From NCBI GenBank assembly GCA_041905785.1, contig JAYRKJ010000013.1, positions 1 to 64,000 on the forward strand: DNA of 64,000 bases. The letters run 5' to 3'. Under the pieces are notes generated by a model. It was not told the DNA's origin, made no database searches, and saw only the letters and a list, made by a program, of their open reading frames with translations. Both the position numbers and the translations under genes were made by a program. Source of the stretch: Roseateles_B sp041905785 (GTDB taxonomy: Bacteria > Pseudomonadota > Gammaproteobacteria > Burkholderiales > Burkholderiaceae_C). Positions 20,744 through 29,356 of the stretch are shown here, one piece after another. The first letter of the stretch is position 1; each line of letters starts with the position of its first letter.

Positions 20744-21765
20744 TGAGTGTCTCCGGAAAGGACCGCGTCCGCGGTCCGGGATGAATCGTCAAACAGTTGC
20801 ATGAATTCGTCGCGCACGCGTTGCGCATCGACGCCGACGCACACCTGCTGGGCCGGGCAGCCACGCCAGGGCGAGGCCGGGCTTTCCTCGTGCAGGCCCA
20901 GATGGTCCTGGATGGTCTGGCCGCGCGCAATGCCCTCCAGGGCCACGCGGACCGGGCCGCTGCGCAGCTGGAAGGCCTCGGGCGCCACGCAGTAGACGAC
21001 GGCGCTGGCATCGTGGGCGTAGAGGCCGCCGATGGCGTCGCGGCCGTCGTAGTAGCGCTGGTAGTGCCGCGTGATCTGCCAGAAGAAATCGCCCACCGGT
21101 CCCATGCGGCCCTGCAGCGAATGCAGCAGCGCTTCGGGCATCACCACCTGCTGCGTGACATCCAGCCCCACGGTCACCACGCGCCAAGGCGCGGTGAAGA
21201 CCAGGTCGGCGGCCTCGGGGTCGTTGATGATGTTGGCCTCGGCCACCGGCGTCACGTTGCCGCCGTGGCCGTGCAGGCCGAAGGCGCCGCCCATCAGCAC
21301 GACCTCGCGGACCTTGTCGGCAATGCCGGGATCGTGCCGCAGCGCCAGCGCCAGATTGGTCAGCGGGGCGACGGCCACGAGCGTGATCTCGCCGGGGGCT
21401 CGGTTGACCTCGTCGCAGATCAGTTGCCAGGCCGGGCGCGGGTCAGGCAGGCGCCGGCTGACGGGCAGCCGATGCGCCATCCCGCCCAGGCCGTCCTCGT
21501 GGTGGACTTGCGTGGGGAAAAAGCGCTCGGTGCGCGGCAGCAGGGCGTCGTCCGCACCCGATGCGACCGGCAGGTCCAGACCGAAGAAGTCCACCAAGGC
21601 CAGGGCGTTGCGGGTGGTGGTCGCCACCGGCGCGTTGCCGTGCACGGTGGTGATGGCGCGCAGGTCCAGGCCGGGATGGCGGGCCAGCATCCACAGGGCC
21701 ATGGCGTCGTCGATGCCCGGGTCCGTGTCAAAGATCACCGGCCGGGGTTGCTGCGGCTTGCTCAT
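20740..21765 (-). CDS. nucleoside hydrolase (IU-nucleoside hydrolase family)
   Basis: Hydrolyses the N-glycosidic bond of ribonucleosides to give base and ribose. The 341-residue protein begins MSKPQQPRPVIFDTDPGIDDA: the calcium- and ribose-binding DTDPGIDD cluster stands at residues 13-20. Further family blocks are LVAVAPLTNLALAL and EVVLMGGAF, and the late catalytic/calcium region reads GLYAHDASAVVY. The ATG at 21765 is chosen because the family N-terminus starts there. It lies 7 bases downstream of the ribokinase stop and overlaps the amidohydrolase gene. Base preference (purine or pyrimidine) cannot be decided from sequence. Confidence 0.92.
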   Translation of the reverse strand: MSKPQQPRPVIFDTDPGIDDAMALWMLARHPGLDLRAITTVHGNAPVATTTRNALALVDFFGLDLPVASGADDALLPRTERFFPTQVHHEDGLGGMAHRLPVSRRLPDPRPAWQLICDEVNRAPGEITLVAVAPLTNLALALRHDPGIADKVREVVLMGGAFGLHGHGGNVTPVAEANIINDPEAADLVFTAPWRVVTVGLDVTQQVVMPEALLHSLQGRMGPVGDFFWQITRHYQRYYDGRDAIGGLYAHDASAVVYCVAPEAFQLRSGPVRVALEGIARGQTIQDHLGLHEESPASPWRGCPAQQVCVGVDAQRVRDEFMQLFDDSSRTADAVLSGDTQ

Positions 21766-21772
21766 GCGGACC

Positions 21773-22714
21773 TCAGGCAAGCCGGGCGGCGAATTCATCA
21801 CCCAGCTCCGCGCGCCGGGGCATGGCACTTTGCACGCCCACGCGGCTGACGGCCAGCGCCGCGGCAGCCTGGCCCAGGCGCACCGCCTCCTCCAGCGAGC
21901 GCCCTTCAGCCCAGGCGGTAGCAACGCCGCCCACGAAGGTGTCGCCAGCGCCCACCGTGTCGACGGCCAGCACGCGCTGCGCAGGCAGCAGCCGCAGGCC
22001 TTGCGCATCCGCCATCAGGACGCCCTGCGCGCCCAGGGTGACGAGGATGTGCGGCAGCCCCTGGGCCAGCAGCACTTGCGCGGCAGCGCGCGCCGAGGCC
22101 TCGGCGGACTGCACCGCATCGGGCAGGTCGGCAAGCTGCGCAGCCTCTGTTTCATTGAGCACCAAGCAGTCTGTCAGGGCCAGCAGCCCCGGGTCGACCG
22201 GCAGTGCCGGCGCGGCATTGAGAATGGTGCGCACGCCCCGCTCGCGAGCCAGGCGGAAGGCCTCCGCAATGGCCGGCTGCGGCACTTCCAGCTGTGCCAC
22301 CACCACACGGGCCTGCTGCAGCGGGCCGCAGGCCATGCGCACATCGGCAGGCGCCAGTGCGGCGTTGCTGCCAGGCACGTAGACGATGCTGTTCTCGCCG
22401 CCTTCGCGCCCCACCATGATCACGGCGATGCCCGGCAGCGCCTCTGCATCTTCGACCACATGGGCGGTATCCACGCCCTCGGCTCGCAAGGCCGCGATCA
22501 GGGCTGCGCCATGCAGGCGCATCCCCACCCGCGAGACAAAGGCCACCGAGGCGCCCAGGCGCGCCGCAGCCACCGCCTGGTTGGCACCCTTGCCACCCGG
22601 CGCCATCTGGAAATCCTCGCCCGGCAGGGTCTCGCCGGGACGCGGCAGACGCTGGGCATGCGCCACCATGTCCATATTGATGCTGCCCACCACCACCACA
22701 CGCGCGGTACTCAT
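21773..22714 (-). CDS. rbsK: ribokinase
   Basis: PfkB-family sugar kinase, 313 residues, phosphorylating ribose to ribose-5-phosphate. The substrate-binding N-terminus VVVGSINMDMVAHAQRLPRPGET, the glycine pair in APGGKGANQAVAAARLG and the C-terminal catalytic motif VDTVGAGDTFVGG with its base Asp are all present. The ATG overlaps the stop of the LacI gene. In this operon its natural substrate is the ribose released by the nucleoside hydrolase next door. No ribose transporter is seen in the window. Confidence 0.94.
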   Translation of the reverse strand: MSTARVVVVGSINMDMVAHAQRLPRPGETLPGEDFQMAPGGKGANQAVAAARLGASVAFVSRVGMRLHGAALIAALRAEGVDTAHVVEDAEALPGIAVIMVGREGGENSIVYVPGSNAALAPADVRMACGPLQQARVVVAQLEVPQPAIAEAFRLARERGVRTILNAAPALPVDPGLLALTDCLVLNETEAAQLADLPDAVQSAEASARAAAQVLLAQGLPHILVTLGAQGVLMADAQGLRLLPAQRVLAVDTVGAGDTFVGGVATAWAEGRSLEEAVRLGQAAAALAVSRVGVQSAMPRRAELGDEFAARLA

Positions 22715-23769
22715 GCGCCCTGCCCTGCCTTGCCGGATTTGCCGCTTCCGCCGGACTTGAGCGAGCCCCCCGCCACCGCGGCCGTGCTCTCGCGCCTGAC
22801 CAGCTGTGGCTTGACCAGCACCTCACGCAGGCTGGCCTGCGGCTGCTCGATGCGGGCCAGCAGCATGCGCCCCGCCTCGCGGCCCAATTCCTTGATGGAG
22901 CAGCCCACCGTGGTCAGCGAGGGATAGGCATAGGCGGACAACTCGATGTCGTCGAAGCCCACCACCGACAGGCTGGCCGGCACCGGCCTGGCGGCTTCGG
23001 CCGCGGCACGCATCAGGCCCAGGGCCATCAGGTCATTGCTGGCGAAAACGGCGCTCAGCTCAGGTGCCGTCTCCAGCAGGCGCCGGCCGGCCTCATAGCC
23101 GCCATGCGAGCTGAAGTCGCTGTGGATCAGCCAGTGAGCCGCCGGCTCGACACCGGCCGCGATCAAGGTCTCGCGCCAGCCGGCGATGCGTTCCTGCGCG
23201 ACCTCGAACTCCACCGGGCCGCTGATGCAGCCGATGGCCCGATGGCCCAGTTCCAGAAGATGCCGTACCGCCGCCGCCGCGCCTTCGCGGTTGTTGACGC
23301 TCACGCGGTCGGCCCGGGCGCCGGGCACCAGGCGGTCGACGGTGACCGAGGGCACGCGGGCCATCTGGAAGATCTGGGCCAGCGCCTCGTCGTCACCCGC
23401 GGAGGACAGCAGCAGCCCGTCGATGCGCTTTTCCAGCAGCGTGCGCATGTACTGCTGCTGGCGCTTGGGGTCGTTGTCGGAGTTGCACAGAAAGACCGAG
23501 TAGCCCGCCAGGCGGCAGGTTTCCTCGACCCCGCACACCAACTCGGCAAAGAAGGGGTTCTGCACATTGGGCACGAGCACGCCGATGATGCGGGTCTCGC
23601 TCTTGCGCAGCGAGCGCGCCACGGCACTGGGCAGGTAGCCGATCTCCTCGACCGCGGCAAGCACGCGACGGCGCGCCTCGGCGCTGACCGGGCGCGTTTC
23701 GTTCAGGACATGGGACACGGTGGTGAAGGACACCCCGGCCAGGGCAGCAACGTCTTTGATCGTGCTCAC
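22711..23769 (-). CDS. LacI-family transcriptional regulator of the nucleoside operon
   Basis: 352 residues from a GTG at 23769. The N-terminal helix-turn-helix reads KDVAALAGVSFTTVSHVLN, followed by the hinge region, which reads PSAVARSLRK, and a periplasmic-binding-protein-like effector domain (RIIGVLVPNVQNPFFAELV and onwards). A Ser/Gly/Lys-rich tail ends the protein. First gene of lacI-rbsK-nucleoside hydrolase-amidohydrolase; two palindromes lie 64-94 bases upstream and suggest autoregulation. By family knowledge, ribose or a nucleoside is the likely inducer (RbsR/PurR-like), but the effector cannot be read directly. Confidence 0.92.
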   Translation of the reverse strand: MSTIKDVAALAGVSFTTVSHVLNETRPVSAEARRRVLAAVEEIGYLPSAVARSLRKSETRIIGVLVPNVQNPFFAELVCGVEETCRLAGYSVFLCNSDNDPKRQQQYMRTLLEKRIDGLLLSSAGDDEALAQIFQMARVPSVTVDRLVPGARADRVSVNNREGAAAAVRHLLELGHRAIGCISGPVEFEVAQERIAGWRETLIAAGVEPAAHWLIHSDFSSHGGYEAGRRLLETAPELSAVFASNDLMALGLMRAAAEAARPVPASLSVVGFDDIELSAYAYPSLTTVGCSIKELGREAGRMLLARIEQPQASLREVLVKPQLVRRESTAAVAGGSLKSGGSGKSGKAGQGA

Positions 23770-23832
23770 GGTGAGACAGGTCTTGGCAGAAGGGAAGAGG
23801 CCAGCGGTCGACAGCCGGAATTGGGCTGGGCG

Positions 23833-23863
23833 TTCGCAAAACTGCGAAGGGCAAACGTTTGCC
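23833..23863. promoter_or_regulatory. LacI-type operator plus adjacent inverted repeat
   Basis: GGCAAACGTTTGCC at 23850-23863 is a perfect 14-bp palindrome of the LacI/RbsR/PurR operator type. Directly beside it, TTCGCA-AAAC-TGCGAA at 23833-23848 is a second inverted repeat. Both lie upstream of the regulator gene start at 23769, where an autorepressor would bind. Confidence 0.8.
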
Positions 23864-23955
23864 GCAGCATACCCGAAATAGCGCCCTCAGCGGCAGGCGC
23901 TGCGTCGCCAAGGGTGGTGACGAGCTTCGCCCCCGACGAACCATGAACAGGCAAG

Positions 23956-23990
23956 AAAAAAGCCGCCAAGGCCTGTCGGCCCGGGCGGCT
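23956..23990 (-). terminator. Rho-independent terminator of the rpsP-rimM-trmD-rplS operon
   Basis: On the minus strand AGCCGCC (23984-23990) pairs with GGCGGCT (23961-23967); an inner GGCC/GGCC pairing extends the hairpin, and a run of six T's follows. It lies about 40 bases past the rplS stop. Confidence 0.85.
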
Positions 23991-24028
23991 TTCGAGGGTC
24001 GATCCAGGGATCAGCCCAGGGCCGGCCA

Positions 24029-24382
24029 TCAGGCCAGCTTTTCCTTGATGCGAGCGGACTTGCCCGAACGCTGACGCAGGTAGTACAGCTTGGCGCGGCG
24101 CACATCGCCGCGACGCTTGACTTCGATGGACGAAATCAGGGGGCTGTACAGCTGGAAGGTGCGCTCCACGCCTTCGCCGCTCGAAATCTTGCGGACGATG
24201 AAGCTGGAGTTCAGGCCGCGGTTGCGCTTGGCAATCACGACGCCTTCATAGGCCTGCACGCGCTTGCGGGTACCTTCGACCACGTTCACGCTGACGATCA
24301 CCGTGTCGCCGGGGGCGAAAGCGGGGATGGTCTTGTTCAGGCGAGCAATTTCTTCTTGCTCAAGGGTTTGGATCAGATTCAC
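24029..24382 (-). CDS. rplS: 50S ribosomal protein L19
   Basis: 117-residue ribosomal protein at the 30S-50S interface, starting MNLIQTLEQEEIARL from a GTG at 24382 with AGGAG six bases upstream. Typical L19 blocks are visible: PAFAPGDTVIVSV, EGTRKRVQAYEGVVIA, GVERTFQLYSP and RRAKLYYLR. Last gene of the conserved rpsP-rimM-trmD-rplS operon; 160 bases separate it from trmD and a terminator follows. The frame is open upstream to 24487 but not in an L19-like way. Confidence 0.97.
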   Translation of the reverse strand: MNLIQTLEQEEIARLNKTIPAFAPGDTVIVSVNVVEGTRKRVQAYEGVVIAKRNRGLNSSFIVRKISSGEGVERTFQLYSPLISSIEVKRRGDVRRAKLYYLRQRSGKSARIKEKLA

Positions 24383-24542
24383 ATCGATCTCCTGACGATC
24401 GTACCGGCGCACCTGAAATTGACTGGAACCGGCCCGAACTGGCCTGCATTCCTGGAGCGGGTTGTACGGCACAAAGGCCGACTTCAACCTGGGCTCCGCC
24501 CGATAGAGGATCGCGAAAAGCCCACGATTGTAGCCGAAAAGC

Positions 24543-25325
24543 TCAAGCCATCAATGACTTGAGGAAGGCCTCGTCCTTCTTGCTGAGCTTGCCGGCGGCG
24601 CGCGCGGCGTCGATCAGCTCCGGCCGGCGGCGCCAGGTCACCTCCAGGGCGCGCTCGCGGCGCCACTGGGCGATCTGCGCATGGTGCCCCGACAGCAGCA
24701 CCGCCGGCACCGGCAGCGGCTCCGCCTGGCCAGGAAGGCCTTCCAGCACCTCGGGGCGGCTGTAGTGCGGACAGTCCAGCAGGCCGTCGGAGAAGCTGTC
24801 CTGCTCATGCGAGGCGGCATCGTTGAGCACGCCGGGCTGCAAGCGGGCCACGGCATCCAGCAGGGCAAGCGCAGGCAACTCGCCGCCGCTGAGCACGAAG
24901 TCGCCCAGACTCACTTCCAGCGTCACGTGCCGGTCCAGGAAGCGCTGGTCCATGCCCTCATAGCGCCCGCACAGCAGCACGGCACCCGGGCCGCCGGCCA
25001 GCTCGCGCACCAGGGCCTGGTCCATCCGGCGGCCGGTGGGCGTGAAGTGGATGATTTGCGGCGCAGCGCCAGCATCCGCAGCACTGGCCCGGCGCGCCTG
25101 CAGGACGGCCGCCAGAGCCCGCTCCAGCGGCTGCACCAGCATGACCATGCCCGGACCACCGCCATAGGGCCGATCATCGACGCGACGGTAGTTGTCCTCG
25201 GCATAGTCCCGCAGCGGCCACAGCTGGACGTCGACCTGCCGGCTCTCAAAGGCGCGACGGGTCACGCCCACCGACAGATGCGGCGCGAAGAGCTCAGGAA
25301 ACAGCGTGATGAGGTCGAAGCGCAT
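24543..25325 (-). CDS. trmD: tRNA (guanine37-N1)-methyltransferase
   Basis: 260 residues. Methylates G37 beside the anticodon of tRNAs reading CNN codons, preventing frameshifts. The N-terminus MRFDLITLFPELF, the block DDRPYGGGPGMVM, and the knotted AdoMet site LLCGRYEGMDQRF with VLSGGELPAL are all standard. The C-terminal tRNA-binding domain follows (HYSRPEVLEG). The start is 28 bases downstream of rimM, within the operon. Confidence 0.97.
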   Translation of the reverse strand: MRFDLITLFPELFAPHLSVGVTRRAFESRQVDVQLWPLRDYAEDNYRRVDDRPYGGGPGMVMLVQPLERALAAVLQARRASAADAGAAPQIIHFTPTGRRMDQALVRELAGGPGAVLLCGRYEGMDQRFLDRHVTLEVSLGDFVLSGGELPALALLDAVARLQPGVLNDAASHEQDSFSDGLLDCPHYSRPEVLEGLPGQAEPLPVPAVLLSGHHAQIAQWRRERALEVTWRRRPELIDAARAAGKLSKKDEAFLKSLMA

Positions 25326-25353
25326 GCAAGGGAGCGCAACGGGCGCCCTGGAC

Positions 25354-25950
25354 TCAGTAGTCCAGACCCCAGTCCACGGTGATGCGGCGCTCGGCCAGGC
25401 TCACGTCGTCGACAAAGGCGGACACGAAGGGAACCAGGCGCTCCTGCTCGGGCTTGACGGGGGCCGGCAGCCCGGGGGGCTGGATGCGCAGCACGGCATG
25501 CGGGCCGGTGTCGAGCAGGCCTATCACCTCGCCAAGGACCTCGCCCTGGCGGTTCACCACGCTCAAGCCCACCAGGTCCACCCAGTAGAACTCGTCCGGG
25601 TCGGCCTTGGGGAAATGGGTGCGGGAGACAAACACGCGCGCCCCGCGCAAGGCTTCGGCCGCATTGCGGTCCGACACGCCTTCGGCGCTGGCCACCAGGC
25701 CGTCGCCGTGCTCGCGAAGCGAGAGAATCTTGAGCAGGCCGGGCACACTGCCCTTGCCTGCAATCGCCGTCTCGGCGGGTTTCAGGAACCAGCGCCGGGT
25801 GGCGAAGATCGCCTGGGGATCAGCGGAGTGGGCATGGACCTTGAACCAGCCCTTGATGCCCCAGGCATCGGCAATGCGCGCGACCTCGATCGCGTCGTCC
25901 GGCCATGCCGCGTCAGCAGCGCCGGGGGAACGGAAATCATCAGCAGTCAC
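25354..25950 (-). CDS. rimM: ribosome maturation factor RimM (16S rRNA processing)
   Basis: 198 residues, assisting late 30S subunit assembly near the 16S head and binding S19. The RimM N-terminal barrel reads VARIADAWGIKGWFKVHA, and the PRC-barrel half reads EFYWVDLVGLSVVN with a C-terminal VPFVSAFVDDVSL. The start is a GTG at 25950; a TTG two codons upstream is also in frame, and neither has a strong Shine-Dalgarno, which fits expression coupled to rpsP upstream (42-base gap). Confidence 0.93.
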   Translation of the reverse strand: MTADDFRSPGAADAAWPDDAIEVARIADAWGIKGWFKVHAHSADPQAIFATRRWFLKPAETAIAGKGSVPGLLKILSLREHGDGLVASAEGVSDRNAAEALRGARVFVSRTHFPKADPDEFYWVDLVGLSVVNRQGEVLGEVIGLLDTGPHAVLRIQPPGLPAPVKPEQERLVPFVSAFVDDVSLAERRITVDWGLDY

Positions 25951-25992
25951 GCGCAAGACTCGATATCAGCTCATTCAGCCAGTCAAGCCGGC

Positions 25993-26241
25993 TCAGGCAG
26001 CCTTCTTGGCCTCGCCGACCAGACGGGCGACGGTGGGCGACATCTGGGCGCCAACGCCAACCCAGTAGGAGACGCGGTCTTGCACCACGCGCAGGCCTTC
26101 GGCATTGCCGGAAGCCACCGGGTTGTAGAAGCCCACGCGCTCGATGAAGCGGCCGTCGCGGCGCTCCTGGCTGTTGGCGACGACGATGTTGTAGAAGGGG
26201 CGCTTCTTAGAGCCGCCGCGTGCGAGTCGAATCACGACCAT
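25993..26241 (-). CDS. rpsP: 30S ribosomal protein S16
   Basis: 82 residues starting MVVIRLARGGSKKRPFYNIV, the invariant S16 N-terminus; GRFIERVGFYNPVA also matches. An AAAGGA Shine-Dalgarno stands six bases before the ATG at 26241. First gene of the rpsP-rimM-trmD-rplS operon. A leader of about 155 bases separates the start codon from the -10 candidate at 26403-26408. Confidence 0.97.
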   Translation of the reverse strand: MVVIRLARGGSKKRPFYNIVVANSQERRDGRFIERVGFYNPVASGNAEGLRVVQDRVSYWVGVGAQMSPTVARLVGEAKKAA

Positions 26242-26402
26242 GATGAGTCCTTTGAGTTGAAGCGTTCTACCGCACCAGGAGACACTCAGGGCAAGCAGAC
26301 CATTGGACACCCAACTTGCCAGCTCCAGGCTTTGCAGGGTGCGCCGGTTGTTGGCACCGTAGATACGCCGCGAGTCTCCCGCGACCGGCACCAAAACCTG
26401 GC

Positions 26403-26408
26403 ATTATA
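26403..26408 (-). promoter_or_regulatory. putative -10 element of the rpsP operon
   Basis: A perfect TATAAT on the minus strand, about 160 bases upstream of rpsP, in otherwise GC-rich DNA. A TTGCTA -35-like hexamer lies upstream but at 21 bases, longer than usual; no better -35 was found. Confidence 0.55.
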
Positions 26409-26505
26409 AACTCGCAAATCCAACTGCGATAGCAAGTCGCGGCAGAGAATCTCTGGCGCCCCTGTTTTCCGCCATATCCACCCTCTCCTGCCCTCGGTTC
26501 CTCCC

Positions 26506-27048
26506 ATGTCCCAAGCCCTCCCGCTGTTGATCCGGCCCAGCCAGGACGCCGATCTGCCCGCCATCCAGGCCATCTACGCGCATGCCGTGCTGCACGGCAC
26601 CGGCACCTTCGAAACCGACGTCCCCGATCTGGCCGAGATGGGCCGCCGCCGTGCCGAGGTGCTGTCGCGCGCCCTGCCCTATCTGGTGGCTGTGCGCGGC
26701 TCGGAGGTGCTGGGCTATGCCTACGCCAACTACTTCCGCCCCCGCATGGCCTACCGCTTCTGCGTGGAGGACTCGATCTACCTGGCGCCGGCCGCCCAGG
26801 GCCAGGGCCTTGGGCGCCTGCTGTTGGCCGAGCTCATCGCCCGCTGCGAGCGGGCAGGTGCGCGCCAGATGCTGGCGGTGATCGGTGATGGCCAGAACCA
26901 GGGGTCCATCGGCGTGCACCGAGCCCTGGGCTTCGAAGCGACCGGCCTGCTCAAGTCCGCCGGCTGGAAGTTCGGACGCTGGCTGGACGTCGTACTGATG
27001 CAGCGCCAGTTGGGCCATGGCGACAGCACGCCAGCGGAAAACACATGA
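26506..27048 (+). CDS. GNAT N-acetyltransferase, phosphinothricin/methionine-sulfoximine acetyltransferase-like
   Basis: 180 residues. Acetyl-CoA-dependent acetyltransferase of the PAT/Bar/MddA type: LIRPSQDADLPAIQAIYAHAV at the N-terminus, GTGTFETDVPDLAEM, then the acetyl-CoA loop AAQGQGLGRLLLAEL, with NQGSIGVHRALGFEATG near the end. Members detoxify glutamate analogues such as methionine sulfoximine; the native substrate here is unproved. The stop overlaps the ATG of the next small membrane protein gene (ATGA), so the two are co-translated. Divergent from the rpsP operon. Confidence 0.88.
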   Translation: MSQALPLLIRPSQDADLPAIQAIYAHAVLHGTGTFETDVPDLAEMGRRRAEVLSRALPYLVAVRGSEVLGYAYANYFRPRMAYRFCVEDSIYLAPAAQGQGLGRLLLAELIARCERAGARQMLAVIGDGQNQGSIGVHRALGFEATGLLKSAGWKFGRWLDVVLMQRQLGHGDSTPAENT

Positions 27049-27494
27049 GCGCGCCCGCCTACCGCTCCAAGACCCTGGCGACCTGGCTGGCCTTCGGCCT
27101 GGGCGCCTTCGGCCTGCACCGCCTGTACGTCCACGGTCCCCGCGACGCGCTGGCCTGGCTGCACCCCTGGCCCAGTCTTCTGGGACTCTACGGCCTGCAC
27201 CGCATGGACACCCTGGGCCAGGACGACCGCCTCGCCTGGGTGCTGATGCCGCTGCTGGGACTGATGCTGTCGATCGCCATGCTGCAGGGCATCGTCTGGG
27301 GACTGACGGCGGACGAACGCTGGGACCAGGTCCACAATGCCGGCCAACGCGGCACGGCCAGCGGCTGGGGCGCCGTCATCGGCGTCGTCGCCTGCCTCAT
27401 GGTGGGCGGCGCGTGCCTGATGACCACCATCGCCTTCTCGGCACAGCGCTATTTCGAAAGCCAGGCGGAAGCAGCCCGGGAACTGAGCCAGTAA
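27045..27494 (+). CDS. small membrane protein with TM2-like N-terminus
   Basis: 149 residues with three or four predicted membrane segments. The start KTLATWLAFGLGAFGLHRLY resembles the TM2 domain (a hydrophobic helix followed by Gly-x-His-Arg-Phe/Leu-Tyr). The following half has two more hydrophobic stretches (VLMPLLGLMLSIAMLQGIV and VIGVVACLMVGGACLMTTI). Function is unknown. Translationally coupled to the acetyltransferase gene upstream. Confidence 0.75.
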   Translation: MSAPAYRSKTLATWLAFGLGAFGLHRLYVHGPRDALAWLHPWPSLLGLYGLHRMDTLGQDDRLAWVLMPLLGLMLSIAMLQGIVWGLTADERWDQVHNAGQRGTASGWGAVIGVVACLMVGGACLMTTIAFSAQRYFESQAEAARELSQ

Positions 27495-27629
27495 GGCAGG
27501 AAGACTGCAGACCGAAAACCGCTCGCTTCACAGGCTGCCGACAGCGCCCCAGCGCCGTCCCGCTGCGACGCAGCGGATCGCGCCAGGATCGCCCTTCTCG
27601 CAAGACCCACTCCACGCCACCACCCATGC

Positions 27630-27660
27630 AAAAGGCCCGACTGCAGCGGCAGCCGGGCCT
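27630..27660 (-). terminator. terminator downstream of the pit gene
   Basis: On the minus strand AGGCCCG-GCTGC pairs with GCAG-TCGGGCCT around a CGCT loop, followed by a short T run. It lies 25 bases past the phosphate transporter stop. Confidence 0.7.
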
Positions 27661-27684
27661 CGGATCCTGCGTGCGATGTCCGGG

Positions 27685-28695
27685 TCAGAACAGCTGGAAG
27701 CTCACCCAGTAGCAGACGCCGGCCACGAAGGCCGAAGCCGGAATGGTGAAGATCCAGGCCCAGACGATATTGCCGGCCACACCCCAGCGCACCGAGGAGG
27801 CACGCTGCGTGGAGCCCACGCCCACGATGGCACCGGTGATGGTGTGGGTGGTGGACACCGGCACGCCCAAGGCGGTCGCCAGGAACAAGGTCAGCGCACC
27901 GCCGGTCTCGGCACAGAAGCCGCCCACCGGCTTGAGTTTGGTGATCTTCTGACCCATGGTCTGCACGATGCGCCAGCCGCCGAACATGGTGCCGGCACCG
28001 ATGGCCAGATAGCAGACCCAGATCACCCAGGTCGGCGGCAGCTTGGCGCCCATCTCGGCATAGCCGGCGGCCATCAGCAGCATCCAGATGATGCCGATGG
28101 TCTTCTGCGCGTCATTGCCGCCATGACCCAGGCTGTAGAGCCCGGCCGAGACCAGCTGCAGGCGGCGGAACCAGTTGTCCACGCGCAGCGGCGAGCTGCG
28201 GCGGAACAGCCAGGCCACGGCAACCATCAGCAGCGAGCCCAGCAGGAAGCCAAGCACCGGCGAGACGAAGATGAACAGCACCGTGATGCCGATCTTCTTG
28301 GCCACCAGGCCCTGCACGCCCACCTTGGCGATCACGGCACCCACGATGCCGCCGATCAGTGCGTGCGAGGAACTGGACGGGATGCCGTAGTACCAGGTGA
28401 TCAGGTTCCAGGTGATGGCCCCGATCAGCGCACCAAAGACGATGTGGTGGTCCACGATGCCCGGCTCGACGATGCCCTTGCCAATGGTGGCCGCCACATT
28501 GAGCTGGAAGAAGGCGATGGCGATGACGTTGAAGAAGGCCGCGAACAGCACCGCCTGCTGCGGCTTCAGCACGCCGGTGGACACCACCGTGGCGATCGAA
28601 TTCGCAGCGTCATGAAAACCGTTCATGAAGTCGAACAGCACGGCCAGCACGACCAGCAGCACCACGACCCAGAACGCAACGTTGATGGCTTCCAT
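27685..28695 (-). CDS. pit: inorganic phosphate transporter, Pit family
   Basis: 336-residue inner-membrane phosphate permease driven by the proton gradient. The two inverted family signatures are present: FDFMNGFHDAANSIAT near residue 22 and LYSLGHGGNDAQKTIGI near the middle, with the conserved PVSTTHTITGAIVG near the end. About nine or ten membrane helices. Co-transcribed with the DUF47 gene just upstream (13-base gap), the standard Pit partner. A Pho-box-like sequence precedes the operon. The short length is typical of bacterial Pit proteins that lack the large cytoplasmic loop. Confidence 0.95.
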   Translation of the reverse strand: MEAINVAFWVVVLLVVLAVLFDFMNGFHDAANSIATVVSTGVLKPQQAVLFAAFFNVIAIAFFQLNVAATIGKGIVEPGIVDHHIVFGALIGAITWNLITWYYGIPSSSSHALIGGIVGAVIAKVGVQGLVAKKIGITVLFIFVSPVLGFLLGSLLMVAVAWLFRRSSPLRVDNWFRRLQLVSAGLYSLGHGGNDAQKTIGIIWMLLMAAGYAEMGAKLPPTWVIWVCYLAIGAGTMFGGWRIVQTMGQKITKLKPVGGFCAETGGALTLFLATALGVPVSTTHTITGAIVGVGSTQRASSVRWGVAGNIVWAWIFTIPASAFVAGVCYWVSFQLF

Positions 28696-28708
28696 GAATC
28701 GAGGCGCG

Positions 28709-29356
28709 TCAGGAGTTCTCGAGGACGATGCCCTCGATCAGGTTGGCGACGTCCTCGCAACGGTCGGAGATCGACTCAAGCTGCTCGTAGATGGCCTTGA
28801 GCTTGATCAGCTCGCGCACATCCTCCTGCTCGCGGAACAGGCGCGACATGGCCGAGCGCATGACGCGGTCGGCGTCGGACTCGAGCTTGTCGATCTCTTC
28901 GCAGGTCTTGATGGCGGCTTCGGCCGTCTGCGGCTGGCTCAGCTTGGGCAGCAGCGTGACGGCGTGCTGCACGCGCTCGCAGCACTTGGCCGACAGCTCG
29001 GCCAGGCGCAGCACGTCCTCGGGGATGGAGCGCACGTCATAGAGCTGCATGGTCTCGCTGGAGTCCTGCAGCAGGTCCAGGATGTCGTCCATGGCATTGA
29101 TCAGGCTGTGGATCTGCTCACGGTCGATCGGCGTGATGAAGGTGCGGTGCAGCAGGCGGTTGACCTCGGCGGTCACACGGTCGGCATGGTGCTCGTAGGC
29201 ATCGACCTCGGCGGCGTATTTCTCGCGCAGCGTGATGTCGCTGTAGTTCTGGCACATGGCCATGAAGGCCCTGGCACCTTCGGCGATCTTGGTGCCGTGC
29301 TCGTTGAAGAGCTCAAAAAAATTGCCCTCTTTGGGCAGCAGCTTGCCAAACAGCAT
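28709..29356 (-). CDS. DUF47 / PhoU-like Pit accessory protein
   Basis: 215-residue all-helical cytoplasmic protein of the DUF47 family, distantly related to PhoU. MLFGKLLPKEGNFFELFNEH is the usual N-terminus, and paired-helix metal-binding motifs are visible as EVDAYEHHADRVTAEV and EIDKLESDADRVMRSAM. Family members are encoded beside Pit transporters and modulate phosphate uptake. First gene of the pit operon; ATG 29356 lies 144 bases from the Pho-box-like site. Confidence 0.9.
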   Translation of the reverse strand: MLFGKLLPKEGNFFELFNEHGTKIAEGARAFMAMCQNYSDITLREKYAAEVDAYEHHADRVTAEVNRLLHRTFITPIDREQIHSLINAMDDILDLLQDSSETMQLYDVRSIPEDVLRLAELSAKCCERVQHAVTLLPKLSQPQTAEAAIKTCEEIDKLESDADRVMRSAMSRLFREQEDVRELIKLKAIYEQLESISDRCEDVANLIEGIVLENS

